This document shows, piece after piece, positions 54,729-63,511 of a stretch of 64,000 bases of DNA (its first letter is position 1; each line of letters starts with the position of its first letter). Source of the DNA: Marisalimonas sp016777705. GTDB lineage: Bacteria; Pseudomonadota; Alphaproteobacteria; Puniceispirillales; Marisalimonadaceae. Both the position numbers and the translations under genes were made by a program. The notes under the pieces are model-generated. The model made no database searches, was not told the origin of the DNA, and worked only from the letters and a program-made list of their open reading frames with translations. The stretch is from positions 248,001-312,000 of the forward strand of contig NZ_CP159808.1 in assembly GCF_047717795.1 (NCBI RefSeq). The letters run 5' to 3'.

Positions 54729-55775
54729 ATGAAAAGTTATCAGGTTGTTGATTTTGGTAAGCCACTAGAATTAAGAGAATATGAAAACCCTCAACCCAAG
54801 GGTAGTGAGATACTTGTAAAAATTTCAGCCTGTGGAGTTTGTCATAGTGATCTTCATTTAGCTGATGGTTATTTTGATTTGGGAGATGGTAATAGAATTA
54901 CTCTAGCAGATAGGGGTACTAAATTACCTTTTACACCAGGTCATGAAATAACCGGTACTGTTGTTGCAATTGGTGAAGATGCCAAAGATGTTAAACTAGG
55001 AGACACTGGAATTGTTTTTCCTTGGATAGGATGTGGAGTTTGTGAGGCCTGCGTTGAAGGTAACGAAACTTTATGTGAGGCGCCAAAATATCTAGGTGCA
55101 AGACTTAATGGTGGTTATTCAGATCATATAATAGTGCCAGATAGTAAATATCTAGTTTCTTACGGATCTATGGACCCAGCTACTGCAGCCCCTTACGCAT
55201 GCTCAGGATTGACTGCTTTTAGTGCATTAAAAAAAATACCAGTTGCTTCCTCAAATGATTGGATAGTTATTATTGGTGCTGGTGGAGTTGGTATCAATGG
55301 TATTTTATTGTCTCCTGCTATTCATAAAGCAAAAATTTTAGTTATAGATAATGATCCAGAAAAACGCCAAAAGGCAATTGAGGCGGGCGCGGAAAAGGCT
55401 TTTTCGCCAGACGATAAAGAAGAGATAAGGAATGTTTTAGGGATAGGTGCTAAGGCTGCAATTGATTTTGTAGGAAGACCAGAAACTACAGATTTTGGGT
55501 TGTCACTAGTTAAAAAAGGTGGGATTGTTATTGTGGTTGGTCTTTATGGTGGGTCATTAAAATTGTCTCTTCCATTAGTCCCGATGAGATCTGTTACTCT
55601 TAGAGGTTCGTACGTTGGTGAGTTGAGAGAATTAAAAGAACTAGTAGAAGTAATTAAGCAAGGTAATACAAAGCTTATATCTGTAAAAAAACAAGCTTTA
55701 GAAACTGCTAATCAAGCAATGTCAGATTTAAGAGCAGGTAAAGTAAACGGACGAATTGTTTTAATACCAAATTAA
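54729..55775 (+). CDS. Zinc-dependent alcohol dehydrogenase family protein
   Basis: A 348-residue MDR. Catalytic zinc ligands are Cys35 or Cys38 and His72 (PGHE, Glu73); the structural-zinc cysteines 102, 105, 108 and 116 are all present in GCGVCEACVEGNETLC. Rossmann motif GAGGVGING. It begins 24 bases after the lyase, with AAGGAG before the ATG, and is followed by the nitrile hydratase genes. Substrate unknown; alcohol or hydroxy-nitrile oxidation would fit the setting. Confidence 0.88.
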   Translation: MKSYQVVDFGKPLELREYENPQPKGSEILVKISACGVCHSDLHLADGYFDLGDGNRITLADRGTKLPFTPGHEITGTVVAIGEDAKDVKLGDTGIVFPWIGCGVCEACVEGNETLCEAPKYLGARLNGGYSDHIIVPDSKYLVSYGSMDPATAAPYACSGLTAFSALKKIPVASSNDWIVIIGAGGVGINGILLSPAIHKAKILVIDNDPEKRQKAIEAGAEKAFSPDDKEEIRNVLGIGAKAAIDFVGRPETTDFGLSLVKKGGIVIVVGLYGGSLKLSLPLVPMRSVTLRGSYVGELRELKELVEVIKQGNTKLISVKKQALETANQAMSDLRAGKVNGRIVLIPN

Positions 55776-55807
55776 TCGCTAACTTAAAGCAAAAACAAAT
55801 AAGAAAT

Positions 55808-56473
55808 ATGAGAAAAATGATGAATTCAGAAAAAAATAAAAATCACCACCATGATCACGACCACGATCATAAACATGACGATGCACACTCACATTTGCCC
55901 TCAGATCCAGAATTAAGAGTTAAAGCAATTGAAACACTTCTTTTGAGAAAAGGGTTGATAGATTCTGAAACTTTAGATGAACTAATAGATACATATGAAA
56001 ACAAGATTGGTCCTCAAAATGGTGCTAAGGTAGTCGCTAAAGCTTGGGTAGATGAAAGTTATAAAAAAAGATTACTTGAAGATGCTACTGCAGCTATTAG
56101 AGAATTAAGTTATCAAGGTAGACAAGGTGAGAACATGGTTGTGGTTGAAAACACCCCAGATATTCATAACGTTGTAGTCTGTACTTTATGCAGTTGCTAT
56201 CCTTGGCCGGTTTTAGGTATTCCACCAACGTGGTATAAGAGTGACGAATATAGATCTAGAACGGTTAGAGAGCCAAGAAAGGTACTGTCTGAATTTGGGG
56301 TAAATGTTGACCCTAAAGTAAAAGTAAAGGTATGGGACTCTACAGCTGAACTAAGATATTTAGTTTTGCCAATGAGGCCAAAGGGTACAGATCATCTTAA
56401 TGAAAATGAATTAGCTGAATTAGTTACTCGTAATTCTATGATTGGAACAGGTTTACCTGAGAATGCAAAATGA
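55808..56473 (+). CDS. nthA: Nitrile hydratase alpha subunit, cobalt-type
   Basis: Hydrates nitriles to amides with the beta subunit. The metal claw VCTLCSC (residues 124-130) has Thr after the first Cys, as in cobalt-type enzymes; the central cysteines would be oxidised to sulfenate and sulfinate. The surrounding MVVVENTPDIHNVV and YPWPVLGIPP are classic. The N-terminus is His/Asp-rich (HHHDHDHDHKH, residues 13-23), which could hold metal. It overlaps the beta gene by 4 bases. No clear Shine-Dalgarno; ATGs at 55817 and 55820 are alternative starts. Confidence 0.93.
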   Translation: MRKMMNSEKNKNHHHDHDHDHKHDDAHSHLPSDPELRVKAIETLLLRKGLIDSETLDELIDTYENKIGPQNGAKVVAKAWVDESYKKRLLEDATAAIRELSYQGRQGENMVVVENTPDIHNVVVCTLCSCYPWPVLGIPPTWYKSDEYRSRTVREPRKVLSEFGVNVDPKVKVKVWDSTAELRYLVLPMRPKGTDHLNENELAELVTRNSMIGTGLPENAK

Positions 56474-57210
56474 GTAGACTTCATGATATGGGTGGACGTT
56501 TTGGTGACGGGCCAATTCCTATACCTAGAAAAAAAAATAATGAAATTGATAATCACGAACCTACGTTTAAATACGATTGGCATGCAAAAGCATGGGCAAT
56601 TACTTTAGCTGCAGGCGCCTTAGGGGAATGGAATCTTGATATAAGTAGGCATTATAGAGAATGCTTGCCACCTAAAGATTACATGAATTATTCATATTAC
56701 GAAAAATGGTTAGCCGCACTTACTAATCTATTAGTCGACAAGAACCTAGTTTCACTTGAGGAACTAAAAAAAGTTATAGATTTAGTCGAAAAGAAGGGTT
56801 TAAACTTTGATGCTAATAAAAGCGAGAAGTTAGATAAAAGGACATGGTTAGCTAAGGATGTTCAAAAGACGCTAGGTTGGGGTGGACCTTCAATAAGAGA
56901 AATTAATGTTAGTCCAATTTACAAAATTAATGAAAAAGTAGTTGCGGTTAAGTATAGTCCAAACGAAGACGTAAATGGAGGACATACTCGCCTTCCATCG
57001 TATGTTATGGGAAGGGAAGGTATTATTTATTCTTATAATGGTTCACATGTATTCCCAGATAAAAATGCGCATGCTAAGGGAGAGAATCCACTACCACTAT
57101 ACACAGTTGAATTTAAAGCGTCAGAGTTATGGGGTGTTTCAGCTGAAGACAATAATGATAGTATATATTTAGATTTGTGGGAGCCATATTTAAGAAGTAA
57201 AAAAACTTAA
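56470..57210 (+). CDS. nthB: Nitrile hydratase beta subunit
   Basis: A 246-residue partner of the alpha subunit. SRLHDMGGRFGDGP at the start, RHYRECLPPKDYMNYSYYEKW with the conserved Arg, and GGHTRLPSYVMGREGI with the second conserved Arg that contacts the oxidised cysteines. The end FKASELWGVSAED is typical. A single full-length beta chain argues against thiocyanate hydrolase, whose beta homolog is split. Coupled to alpha by a 4-base overlap. Confidence 0.93.
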   Translation: MSRLHDMGGRFGDGPIPIPRKKNNEIDNHEPTFKYDWHAKAWAITLAAGALGEWNLDISRHYRECLPPKDYMNYSYYEKWLAALTNLLVDKNLVSLEELKKVIDLVEKKGLNFDANKSEKLDKRTWLAKDVQKTLGWGGPSIREINVSPIYKINEKVVAVKYSPNEDVNGGHTRLPSYVMGREGIIYSYNGSHVFPDKNAHAKGENPLPLYTVEFKASELWGVSAEDNNDSIYLDLWEPYLRSKKT

Positions 57211-57228
57211 GCTTTTTTGAGAAAAATT

Positions 57229-57594
57229 ATGAATAACCAATCAAACTTTAATCTACCTTTCACTAATTTAATTGAAGATCAAATAACTTTTCAAAATCCG
57301 TGGCATGGACAGGTTTTTGCTATAACTGTTCAATTATCAGAAAATGGGAATTTTTCATGGACAGAGTTTGTAGAAGTTTTTGGAAATTCTCTTAAAGAAG
57401 CAAGGTTAAAATTAAGTAATTTAAACGGTAATGATGATTATTTTAATTGTTGGTTAACAGCTCTTGAAAAAATGATTATTGTTAAAAAATTAGGTAATTT
57501 AGATATATTGTCCTTGTTGAAGGACGATTGGACCAACGCTTATTTGTCGACACCTCATGGAAAACCAGTGAAGATTAAAAATAGGAGTGTTTAA
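57229..57594 (+). CDS. Nitrile hydratase accessory protein (P14K-like)
   Basis: A 121-residue protein homologous to the beta subunit's N-terminal part: FQNPWHGQVFAITVQL and FSWTEFVEVFG. In cobalt-type operons this self-subunit-swapping chaperone swaps a metal-loaded alpha into the enzyme. A TTG at 57217 would lengthen it by four residues; ATG 57229 is preferred. AGGAG near its stop serves the next gene. Confidence 0.86.
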   Translation: MNNQSNFNLPFTNLIEDQITFQNPWHGQVFAITVQLSENGNFSWTEFVEVFGNSLKEARLKLSNLNGNDDYFNCWLTALEKMIIVKKLGNLDILSLLKDDWTNAYLSTPHGKPVKIKNRSV

Positions 57595-58734
57595 ATGTCA
57601 ATCAAATCCAAGGCTGCAGTAATAAGGGATAATAAATTAGCTCAACCTTATAAAACCTCAAAGCCGTTATCAATTGAAGAAATAATAATATCTCCCCCAC
57701 TAGAAAATGAGGTTCTTGTTCAAGTAAAAGGAGCAGGGCTTTGCCATTCAGATCTTTCAGTAATTAATGGCTCAAGAGTTATGCCATTACCATTAGTTAT
57801 CGGCCACGAAGGTGCAGGTGAAGTTGTTGAAGTTGGGAGTGCAGTTAAAGATATAAAAATAGGAGACCATGTTTCTTTTCAATTTTCTCCTTCTTGCGGT
57901 CGTTGCCGGCGTTGTCTTGAAGGAAGACCTCAAGTATGCGAACTTGCGGCGGCTACTAAAGGAAAAGGGCAATTAATGTCTGGGGGTAGTAGGCTTTCTG
58001 ATTTAGATGGTAATGTGTTAAATCACCATACAGGTGTTTCTTGCATGTCTCAATATAGCGTTGTTGATAGGGGGTCGGTGGTAGTAATTGATAAGTCAGT
58101 AAATATTCAAGATGCAGCTCTATTTGGGTGTGCTGTGATGACTGGAGTTGGGGCTGTTATTAATACTGCAAGAATAAGACCTGGAGATTCTGTTGCCATT
58201 ATTGGTTTAGGTGGTGTTGGTTTAAATGGAATCATCGGAGCAAAACTAGGGGGTGCTGAAACTATCATAGCTGTTGATATTGATCCATCCAAGTTTATTC
58301 GTGCAAAAGAACTCGGAGCAACTCATTGTTTTGATAGTAGAAACAACGACACTATTGAAGAAATTAGAGAGTTGACAAAGGGAGGAGTTGATTTTGCAAT
58401 TGACTTGGCAGGAGTCATTCCAGCAATGAACACAGCGTATGAACTTATTCGATATGGAGGCGCAGTTGTAACGGCTGGTTTATCTCCAATTAATACACAA
58501 TTTAGTTTTAATCATAGTGATTTAGTCGCTCAGGAAAAATCAATATTAGGAAGCTATATGGGTTCGTGTGTTCCAGTTAGGGATGTTCCAAGGTTTTTAA
58601 ACTTATTTCAACAAGGACGTTTACCTGTAGATAAATTGATAGATGGAAAAATAACTTTTGACGATTTAAATGAAGGTTTTGATAAACTATCAAATGGCGA
58701 AGTTGTTAGACAGATCTTGATGCCAAACGCATAA
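57595..58734 (+). CDS. Zinc-dependent alcohol dehydrogenase (class III-like MDR)
   Basis: A 379-residue MDR. Catalytic motif GAGLCHSDL and IGHEGAGEV; structural-zinc cysteines in SPSCGRCRRCLEGRPQVC; Rossmann motif GLGGVGLNG and a terminal KITFDDLNEGFDKL. The form resembles aryl-alcohol or glutathione-independent formaldehyde-type class III relatives. It starts directly after the accessory-gene stop (TAA then ATG) with AGGAG. It ends the ten-gene run; no terminator hairpin follows and the next gene converges. Confidence 0.9.
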   Translation: MSIKSKAAVIRDNKLAQPYKTSKPLSIEEIIISPPLENEVLVQVKGAGLCHSDLSVINGSRVMPLPLVIGHEGAGEVVEVGSAVKDIKIGDHVSFQFSPSCGRCRRCLEGRPQVCELAAATKGKGQLMSGGSRLSDLDGNVLNHHTGVSCMSQYSVVDRGSVVVIDKSVNIQDAALFGCAVMTGVGAVINTARIRPGDSVAIIGLGGVGLNGIIGAKLGGAETIIAVDIDPSKFIRAKELGATHCFDSRNNDTIEEIRELTKGGVDFAIDLAGVIPAMNTAYELIRYGGAVVTAGLSPINTQFSFNHSDLVAQEKSILGSYMGSCVPVRDVPRFLNLFQQGRLPVDKLIDGKITFDDLNEGFDKLSNGEVVRQILMPNA

Positions 58735-58746
58735 AAACTATTTTAA

Positions 58747-59556
58747 TTAAATCATTTTCCAGTTTTTATAAAAAATACTTCTAGTGTTTTTTAGTAGAAA
58801 GCCAACACCTGACAAAATTAATTTCATAATATTTTCAAAATACGATGGTCTTATAATATCTATAAATGCGCAATATCTTAGGTCATCCTCTTCGTTAAAA
58901 CTCTGATGAATTAACGTGTCATCGAATATAAATAAGGGGTTATATTTCCATTTATTAATTCTTCCATCAGCTTCTATGAAAGAACCTTCATTTTGTACCT
59001 TATTGAAATTATATAATATGCGATAAGTTATTCTTAAGGGGCCGAAATGTCTAGATGTAGAAGTTTTTTCTCTAAATAAAGAAACACCAATGGTTTTTAT
59101 GTACTTATAATCTTTGTTAAAATCTACAATTGTTTCGTCTAATTTATAACCATACCATTGATAAAATAACATTGACCGGTTGTCGCCAACAGCATCTTCA
59201 AACCTTTTTCCAATGTCTTTGGATTTCTTATCAAAAAGAGAGATTATATCATTGACTTCATCTTGGTGTTCTTTTGGGAGGTCCTCAACTTTAAAGGTAT
59301 GAAGGTTTCTAAGTGACAATAAATCAGAAAACAAATTTAAAGGAGAGAGAATAAAAGTTAGAAAGCCTTTTCCGCAGAAATATTCTTTTAATAATTTTAA
59401 ATTCATAGTTTTATGTCTGGAAACATCTATTAGTCCGCATAATATCCATACTGGAAAAATTGACCATATTCCAATATTTATTGATAAAATGTATGAGCTA
59501 ATAATTAAGAGAATAAGTAATATTAATTTAAATATAGTATCCATTTTATACTTCAA
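58747..59556 (-). CDS. Aspartyl/asparaginyl beta-hydroxylase family, LpxO-like membrane protein
   Basis: A 269-residue Fe(II)/2-oxoglutarate enzyme. N-terminal hydrophobic helices (about 10-40) are followed by the AspH cupin: YKYIKTIGVSLF, STSRHFGPLRITYRIL (first His of HxG type) and FIFDDTLIHQSFNEEDDLRY with Arg, then DIIRPSY. N-terminal membrane anchoring is as in LpxO, which hydroxylates lipid A acyl chains. An ATG at 59544 may be the true start. Converges with the alcohol dehydrogenase gene. Confidence 0.75.
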   Translation of the reverse strand: MKYKMDTIFKLILLILLIISSYILSINIGIWSIFPVWILCGLIDVSRHKTMNLKLLKEYFCGKGFLTFILSPLNLFSDLLSLRNLHTFKVEDLPKEHQDEVNDIISLFDKKSKDIGKRFEDAVGDNRSMLFYQWYGYKLDETIVDFNKDYKYIKTIGVSLFREKTSTSRHFGPLRITYRILYNFNKVQNEGSFIEADGRINKWKYNPLFIFDDTLIHQSFNEEDDLRYCAFIDIIRPSYFENIMKLILSGVGFLLKNTRSIFYKNWKMI

Positions 59557-59686
59557 AATCTTGAATTAAATTCTAACCTTAATCTATAATTTAACAACAA
59601 ATCTATCAACTTTTTTTTAGATTGATTGAGTAAAATATAAATTAAGTTTATAATATTATTGAATATTTAATAAAAGGAAGTGAAAC

Positions 59687-60172
59687 ATGCCTAGTTTTGA
59701 CATTGTAAGTAAAATTGATATGCCATCAGTTCAAAATGCTTTGGATGGGGTAAGAAAAGAAATAAATACAAGGTATGATTTTAAGGGTAGTAACTGTGAA
59801 GTTGAACAACAAGAAGATAAAATCATTATTAAAGCTGACGATGAGTTAAAAAGAAAACAAGTAGAAGAACTTCTTATTACTTACTTAACCAGAAAAAAGG
59901 TGGATACTGGTGCTTTAGAATTTGACAAACCAGAAGCAGCCTCTGGAAATTCAATAAGACAAGAAGTCCTTGTTAAACAAGGTATTGATAGAGAAACAGC
60001 CCAAAAAATTGTTAAAGTCATCAAACAGTCTAAAAGTAAAACACAGACTGCTATTCAAGGTGACGAAGTAAGGGTATCTGGAAAGAAAAGAGATGATCTT
60101 CAAGAAGCTATCAAATTAATCAAAGACTTAAATTTGAAACATCCATTGCAATATGAGAATTTTAGAGACTAA
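59687..60172 (+). CDS. YajQ family cyclic-di-GMP-binding protein
   Basis: A 161-residue protein: MPSFDIVSKIDMPSVQNAL, TRYDFKGS, and the IRQEVLVKQGIDRETAQKIVK block. This is the standard YajQ fold of two RNA-recognition-like domains; homologs bind c-di-GMP and affect transcription. Good ribosome site (AAAGGAAG) before the ATG. Its stop overlaps the convergent hydrolase gene by 4 bases. Confidence 0.95.
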   Translation: MPSFDIVSKIDMPSVQNALDGVRKEINTRYDFKGSNCEVEQQEDKIIIKADDELKRKQVEELLITYLTRKKVDTGALEFDKPEAASGNSIRQEVLVKQGIDRETAQKIVKVIKQSKSKTQTAIQGDEVRVSGKKRDDLQEAIKLIKDLNLKHPLQYENFRD

Positions 60173-61056
60173 AGCTTTACTATTTCAGCTCTTTTATCTC
60201 TTTCATTCCATTTTGAGGCATTAATTGAAGAGTAAAATTCAGAAAGATGAAGATTAAATAATGCAGGCTCTTCTAGATTAATTGTATGACCTGTTTTAGG
60301 AACTATTAATAATCCAGAGGTTTTAATAGTTCTTTTTAGAAACAAACCTACTTCAAGACACATGTCGTCTTCATCACCATTAATTATTAAAGTTGGGCTA
60401 TTAATACTAGAAATTTCTTTTTCTAGCTCATATAAATTAGGCCTCTTATTTTGAACGCCTAAAAGAGTGTTTGCAGATCCCACTGCATCATGTTTGACTA
60501 ATTGATCATTGAATAATTGCCAGCCCTTCGGGTCTTTATTTTGAAATTGGACTCTTGATGGGCCTAAGGCGTATTCTGATCCTACAACTTCCATACCTTT
60601 GTTGATAATATTTTGAGCAGTGTCAAATGAAACATTTGTAAAATCAGCATCTTGATTATATGTAGTTTTCTCAATTGGGATTGCTCCATAACCGCAACCA
60701 GCTATTACTAAACTTCTCACTCGATGGGGTGCTTGAATACCTAAATGAAGTGTTGCAAAGCCTCCCATAGATAGACCAACTATGTGTGCTTTTTCAATTT
60801 TCAAGTTATCCATCAGGCTTATTATATCTTGCCATGCTCTTTCTTGACTGTATTTAATTTCATCTTGTGGAGTATCAGAGGGATGATAGCCTCTGGCACA
60901 ATATGTTATACACTGATTATATCTAGAAAAATAATTAACCTGAGGTGCCCAGCTTCGATAATCACCGGCAAACTCATGAACAAATATTATTGGTTCACCT
61001 GTTCCATTGGTTTCATAAAATAAATTTACATTATCATCAGTTTTTATAAATGACAT
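60169..61056 (-). CDS. Alpha/beta hydrolase, PcaD/3-oxoadipate enol-lactonase-like
   Basis: A 295-residue hydrolase. Oxyanion region IFVHEFAGDYRSW, nucleophile elbow GLSMGGF, acid GDEDDM and His GHTINLEEP. It resembles PcaD-type enol-lactonases and related non-lipase hydrolases; substrate is unknown. The thiolase 150 bases upstream on the same strand is 3-oxoadipyl-CoA thiolase-like, so a role in aromatic breakdown is possible. Confidence 0.82.
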   Translation of the reverse strand: MSFIKTDDNVNLFYETNGTGEPIIFVHEFAGDYRSWAPQVNYFSRYNQCITYCARGYHPSDTPQDEIKYSQERAWQDIISLMDNLKIEKAHIVGLSMGGFATLHLGIQAPHRVRSLVIAGCGYGAIPIEKTTYNQDADFTNVSFDTAQNIINKGMEVVGSEYALGPSRVQFQNKDPKGWQLFNDQLVKHDAVGSANTLLGVQNKRPNLYELEKEISSINSPTLIINGDEDDMCLEVGLFLKRTIKTSGLLIVPKTGHTINLEEPALFNLHLSEFYSSINASKWNERDKRAEIVKL

Positions 61057-61210
61057 TTGTTTCTCCCAAACATAATTACATAAAATTAGTTATAAATATT
61101 GTCATCCTAAATTTATTTCGACCTGCTATAATAGCACTTTCTATAACATTAGATTAGCATTAACAACGTGTAGATGTCTTGCAAAAATTGGAACCTCTAT
61201 ATCGTATTTC

Positions 61211-62413
61211 TTAAATTTTTTCTATAATGATAGCACTTCCTTGTCCAACTCCTACGCACATAGTGCAAAGTGCATATCGTTTATTTGACTCAATTAATTC
61301 TTGAGCAGCTGTCAAAACTAATCTTGTTCCCGACATACCAAGAGGATGGCCTAGTGCAATTGCTCCACCGTTTGGGTTTACTCTTTCGTCATTATCTTGA
61401 ACTCCTAATGATCTTAGGCTTGCTAACCCTTGAGCAGCAAATGCTTCATTAATCTCAATAACATCTATATCTTGCATTTTTAGACCTGCAAGTTTTAGTG
61501 CTTTTAACGATGCTGGAACTGGTCCAATACCCATAAATGCAGGTTCAACCCCAGAACTGGCGGCCGAAATAATTCGTGCTCTAGGTACTAAATGATTTCT
61601 TTTTACACCTAAATCACTGGCTATTATAAGTGCTGCTGACCCATCATTAACCCCACTTGCATTTCCAGCAGTAACGGATCCATCTTTACGAAAAGGAGAT
61701 GGAAGTGCTGCCAATTTTTCAATAGAAGTTGATCTTGGATGCTCGTCTTTATCAAAAATAATAGGATCACCTTTTTTTTGAGGAATGACAACGGGTGTTA
61801 TTTCTTTAGATAACCTTCCATTAGCTATAGATTTAATAGCTTTTTCTTGACTCGCAAGTGCCATTTTATCTTGGTCGTCTCTATTAATTTGATATTTTTC
61901 TGCTACATTTTCTGCTGTTTCTGGCATTGAATCAATCCCAAATGTAGCTTTCATTTTAGGGTTCACAAATCGCCAGCCTATTGTTGTATCATAAATTTCT
62001 GCATTTCTTGAAAAAGGGGTAGTAGCTTTTGGCATGACAAAAGGTGCTCTGCTCATACTCTCTGCACCTCCAGCAATAGTAAAATTAGCCTCATTTGACT
62101 TGATCATTCTTGATGCATTGGTAATTGCCTCCATACCTGATGCGCACAATCTGTTAAGTGTAATTCCTGGGACTGTATGTGGAAGGTTTGCCAAAAGAAG
62201 TGCCATTCTTGCAATGTTACGGTTATCTTCGCCAGCTTGGTTTGCATTGCCAAAAAAAACTTCTTCTAAGCTGTCCCAATCTGCTTTGGCTAAATTTTCT
62301 TTTAGTGAGATTAAAGGAAGTGATGCAAGATCATCGGTTCTAATTGAAGACAGGCTTCCACCAAATCGTCCAATAGGAGTTCTTGTTCCTTCACAGATAA
62401 AAGCTTCTGACAT
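61211..62413 (-). CDS. pcaF: Acetyl-CoA acyltransferase, 3-oxoadipyl-CoA thiolase (PcaF-like)
   Basis: A 400-residue thiolase. Catalytic Cys90 (NRLCASGMEA), His in GGAIALGHPLGMSG, and the second Cys in CTMCVGVGQG. The N-terminus FICEGTRTPIGRFGGSL and WRFVNPKMKATFG follow PcaF/PaaJ closely, so the likely reaction is 3-oxoadipyl-CoA plus CoA to succinyl-CoA and acetyl-CoA. A general beta-oxidation thiolase is the alternative. Confidence 0.85.
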   Translation of the reverse strand: MSEAFICEGTRTPIGRFGGSLSSIRTDDLASLPLISLKENLAKADWDSLEEVFFGNANQAGEDNRNIARMALLLANLPHTVPGITLNRLCASGMEAITNASRMIKSNEANFTIAGGAESMSRAPFVMPKATTPFSRNAEIYDTTIGWRFVNPKMKATFGIDSMPETAENVAEKYQINRDDQDKMALASQEKAIKSIANGRLSKEITPVVIPQKKGDPIIFDKDEHPRSTSIEKLAALPSPFRKDGSVTAGNASGVNDGSAALIIASDLGVKRNHLVPRARIISAASSGVEPAFMGIGPVPASLKALKLAGLKMQDIDVIEINEAFAAQGLASLRSLGVQDNDERVNPNGGAIALGHPLGMSGTRLVLTAAQELIESNKRYALCTMCVGVGQGSAIIIEKI

Positions 62414-62438
62414 TAAAAATCTCCAAAATTAAAAAAAG

Positions 62439-63101
62439 TTAATAAGAAAAATTTGTATAAATTGGTGTTTGATTAAGGTCCCATAAATTATATTTTTTCA
62501 TTATAGATGAAAATTCATTACTATCAATAAATTGAAATAGCCATTTTTTTAAAAATATTAAGTCTAATGCATCAAACCATAGTTCATCAACATTCCTAAA
62601 TTGTCTAATAAATGGCAAAATTGCATAATCTAGCATGCTTAAATGTGAGCAATTAAGAGCGTTATTTTTTTTTAATAAATCATTTAAATAATTAAGAAAT
62701 TTTAAATTCTTATCTCTATGAAAATCTTTATTATCACTTTTATATCTATTTGGATATTTATATTTATCCAAGTTTTTTTTGAAATCACACTCAAGCGTAA
62801 TTAGAATTTTATCTATTTCAATTTGATTAAGTTGACCCTCAGCCAACCAATTTTTAGGATCATTAGTCTTTAACGCCCACTTAATAATGTCTATACTCTC
62901 GTCTAAAACTTTTTCAGAGTTTAATATTAATACTGGCACTGTTCCTTTTTGTGAAAACTGTATAAATTCTTTAGGTTTATTCTGTAGTTTTATTTCTCTT
63001 ATTTCAACTATTATACCAGATGATTGTAATGCTAGTCTTGCACGCATTGCATAAGGACATCTCCTAAATGAATATAAGATCGGGAAGTTATTTTTAATCA
63101 T
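62439..63101 (-). CDS. Glutathione S-transferase N-terminal domain protein
   Basis: A 220-residue protein with a thioredoxin-like start (LYSFRRCPYAMRARLAL, CPYA near residue 15), cis-Pro motif TVPVLI and DESIDII, then an alpha-helical C-terminal domain. This fits the GST superfamily; the C-terminal part is diverged, and the substrate is unknown. It lies 25 bases before the thiolase on the same strand. Confidence 0.78.
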   Translation of the reverse strand: MIKNNFPILYSFRRCPYAMRARLALQSSGIIVEIREIKLQNKPKEFIQFSQKGTVPVLILNSEKVLDESIDIIKWALKTNDPKNWLAEGQLNQIEIDKILITLECDFKKNLDKYKYPNRYKSDNKDFHRDKNLKFLNYLNDLLKKNNALNCSHLSMLDYAILPFIRQFRNVDELWFDALDLIFLKKWLFQFIDSNEFSSIMKKYNLWDLNQTPIYTNFSY

Positions 63102-63153
63102 ACTAATAATTTAATTGTAAATTAAAAAATATAAAGATTAATTTTTTATATTC

Positions 63154-63387
63154 CTATTTGTCTATTAACACTTCATTTGTTAATTTGTCAGCCATTTGAT
63201 CTACCTCGTCATTAATATGATCGCTTATATGTCCCTGTTTTGTGAGTTGATATATAGTATTCCAAAGTGAAGGAGGATAATTTTGTCGTATATTTTTAAT
63301 CATATGAAGTATGTGTTTTTCTTCATAAATATTATCTTCTTTTGACTTCCTTACTCTATCAAGTGGAAAGGGAACTATTTGTGCCAT
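63154..63387 (-). CDS. Small conserved protein of unknown function
   Basis: A 77-residue soluble protein beginning MAQIVPFPLDRVRK and ending in a helical acidic stretch (HINDEVDQMADKL). The ATG at 63387 has GGAGAT spaced upstream; a longer frame from 63420 adds 11 residues with no ribosome site. The start VPFPLDRVR is seen in short alphaproteobacterial proteins, but I do not know a function. Divergent from pyruvate kinase. Confidence 0.7.
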   Translation of the reverse strand: MAQIVPFPLDRVRKSKEDNIYEEKHILHMIKNIRQNYPPSLWNTIYQLTKQGHISDHINDEVDQMADKLTNEVLIDK

Positions 63388-63511
63388 TACTATATCTCCT
63401 GTTATAAATAGAGTTTGCAAATAGCTTGCCGATTTTAAAAAATATTAAATTTTTTTAATATTTATTTAATATTTAATGTATAACAAGGCTATTAATAAAC
63501 AAAGGTCCAGT

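Noticed and set aside
55808..57210. Thiocyanate hydrolase instead of nitrile hydratase
   Set aside because: The CTLCSC alpha chain is shared by both families, but the beta chain here is one 246-residue protein, whereas thiocyanate hydrolase splits it; the accessory protein also fits nitrile hydratase.
63440..63463. AT-only 10-bp inverted repeat before pyruvate kinase
   Set aside because: Perfect, but built only of A and T in AT-rich divergent promoter DNA, so chance is likely.
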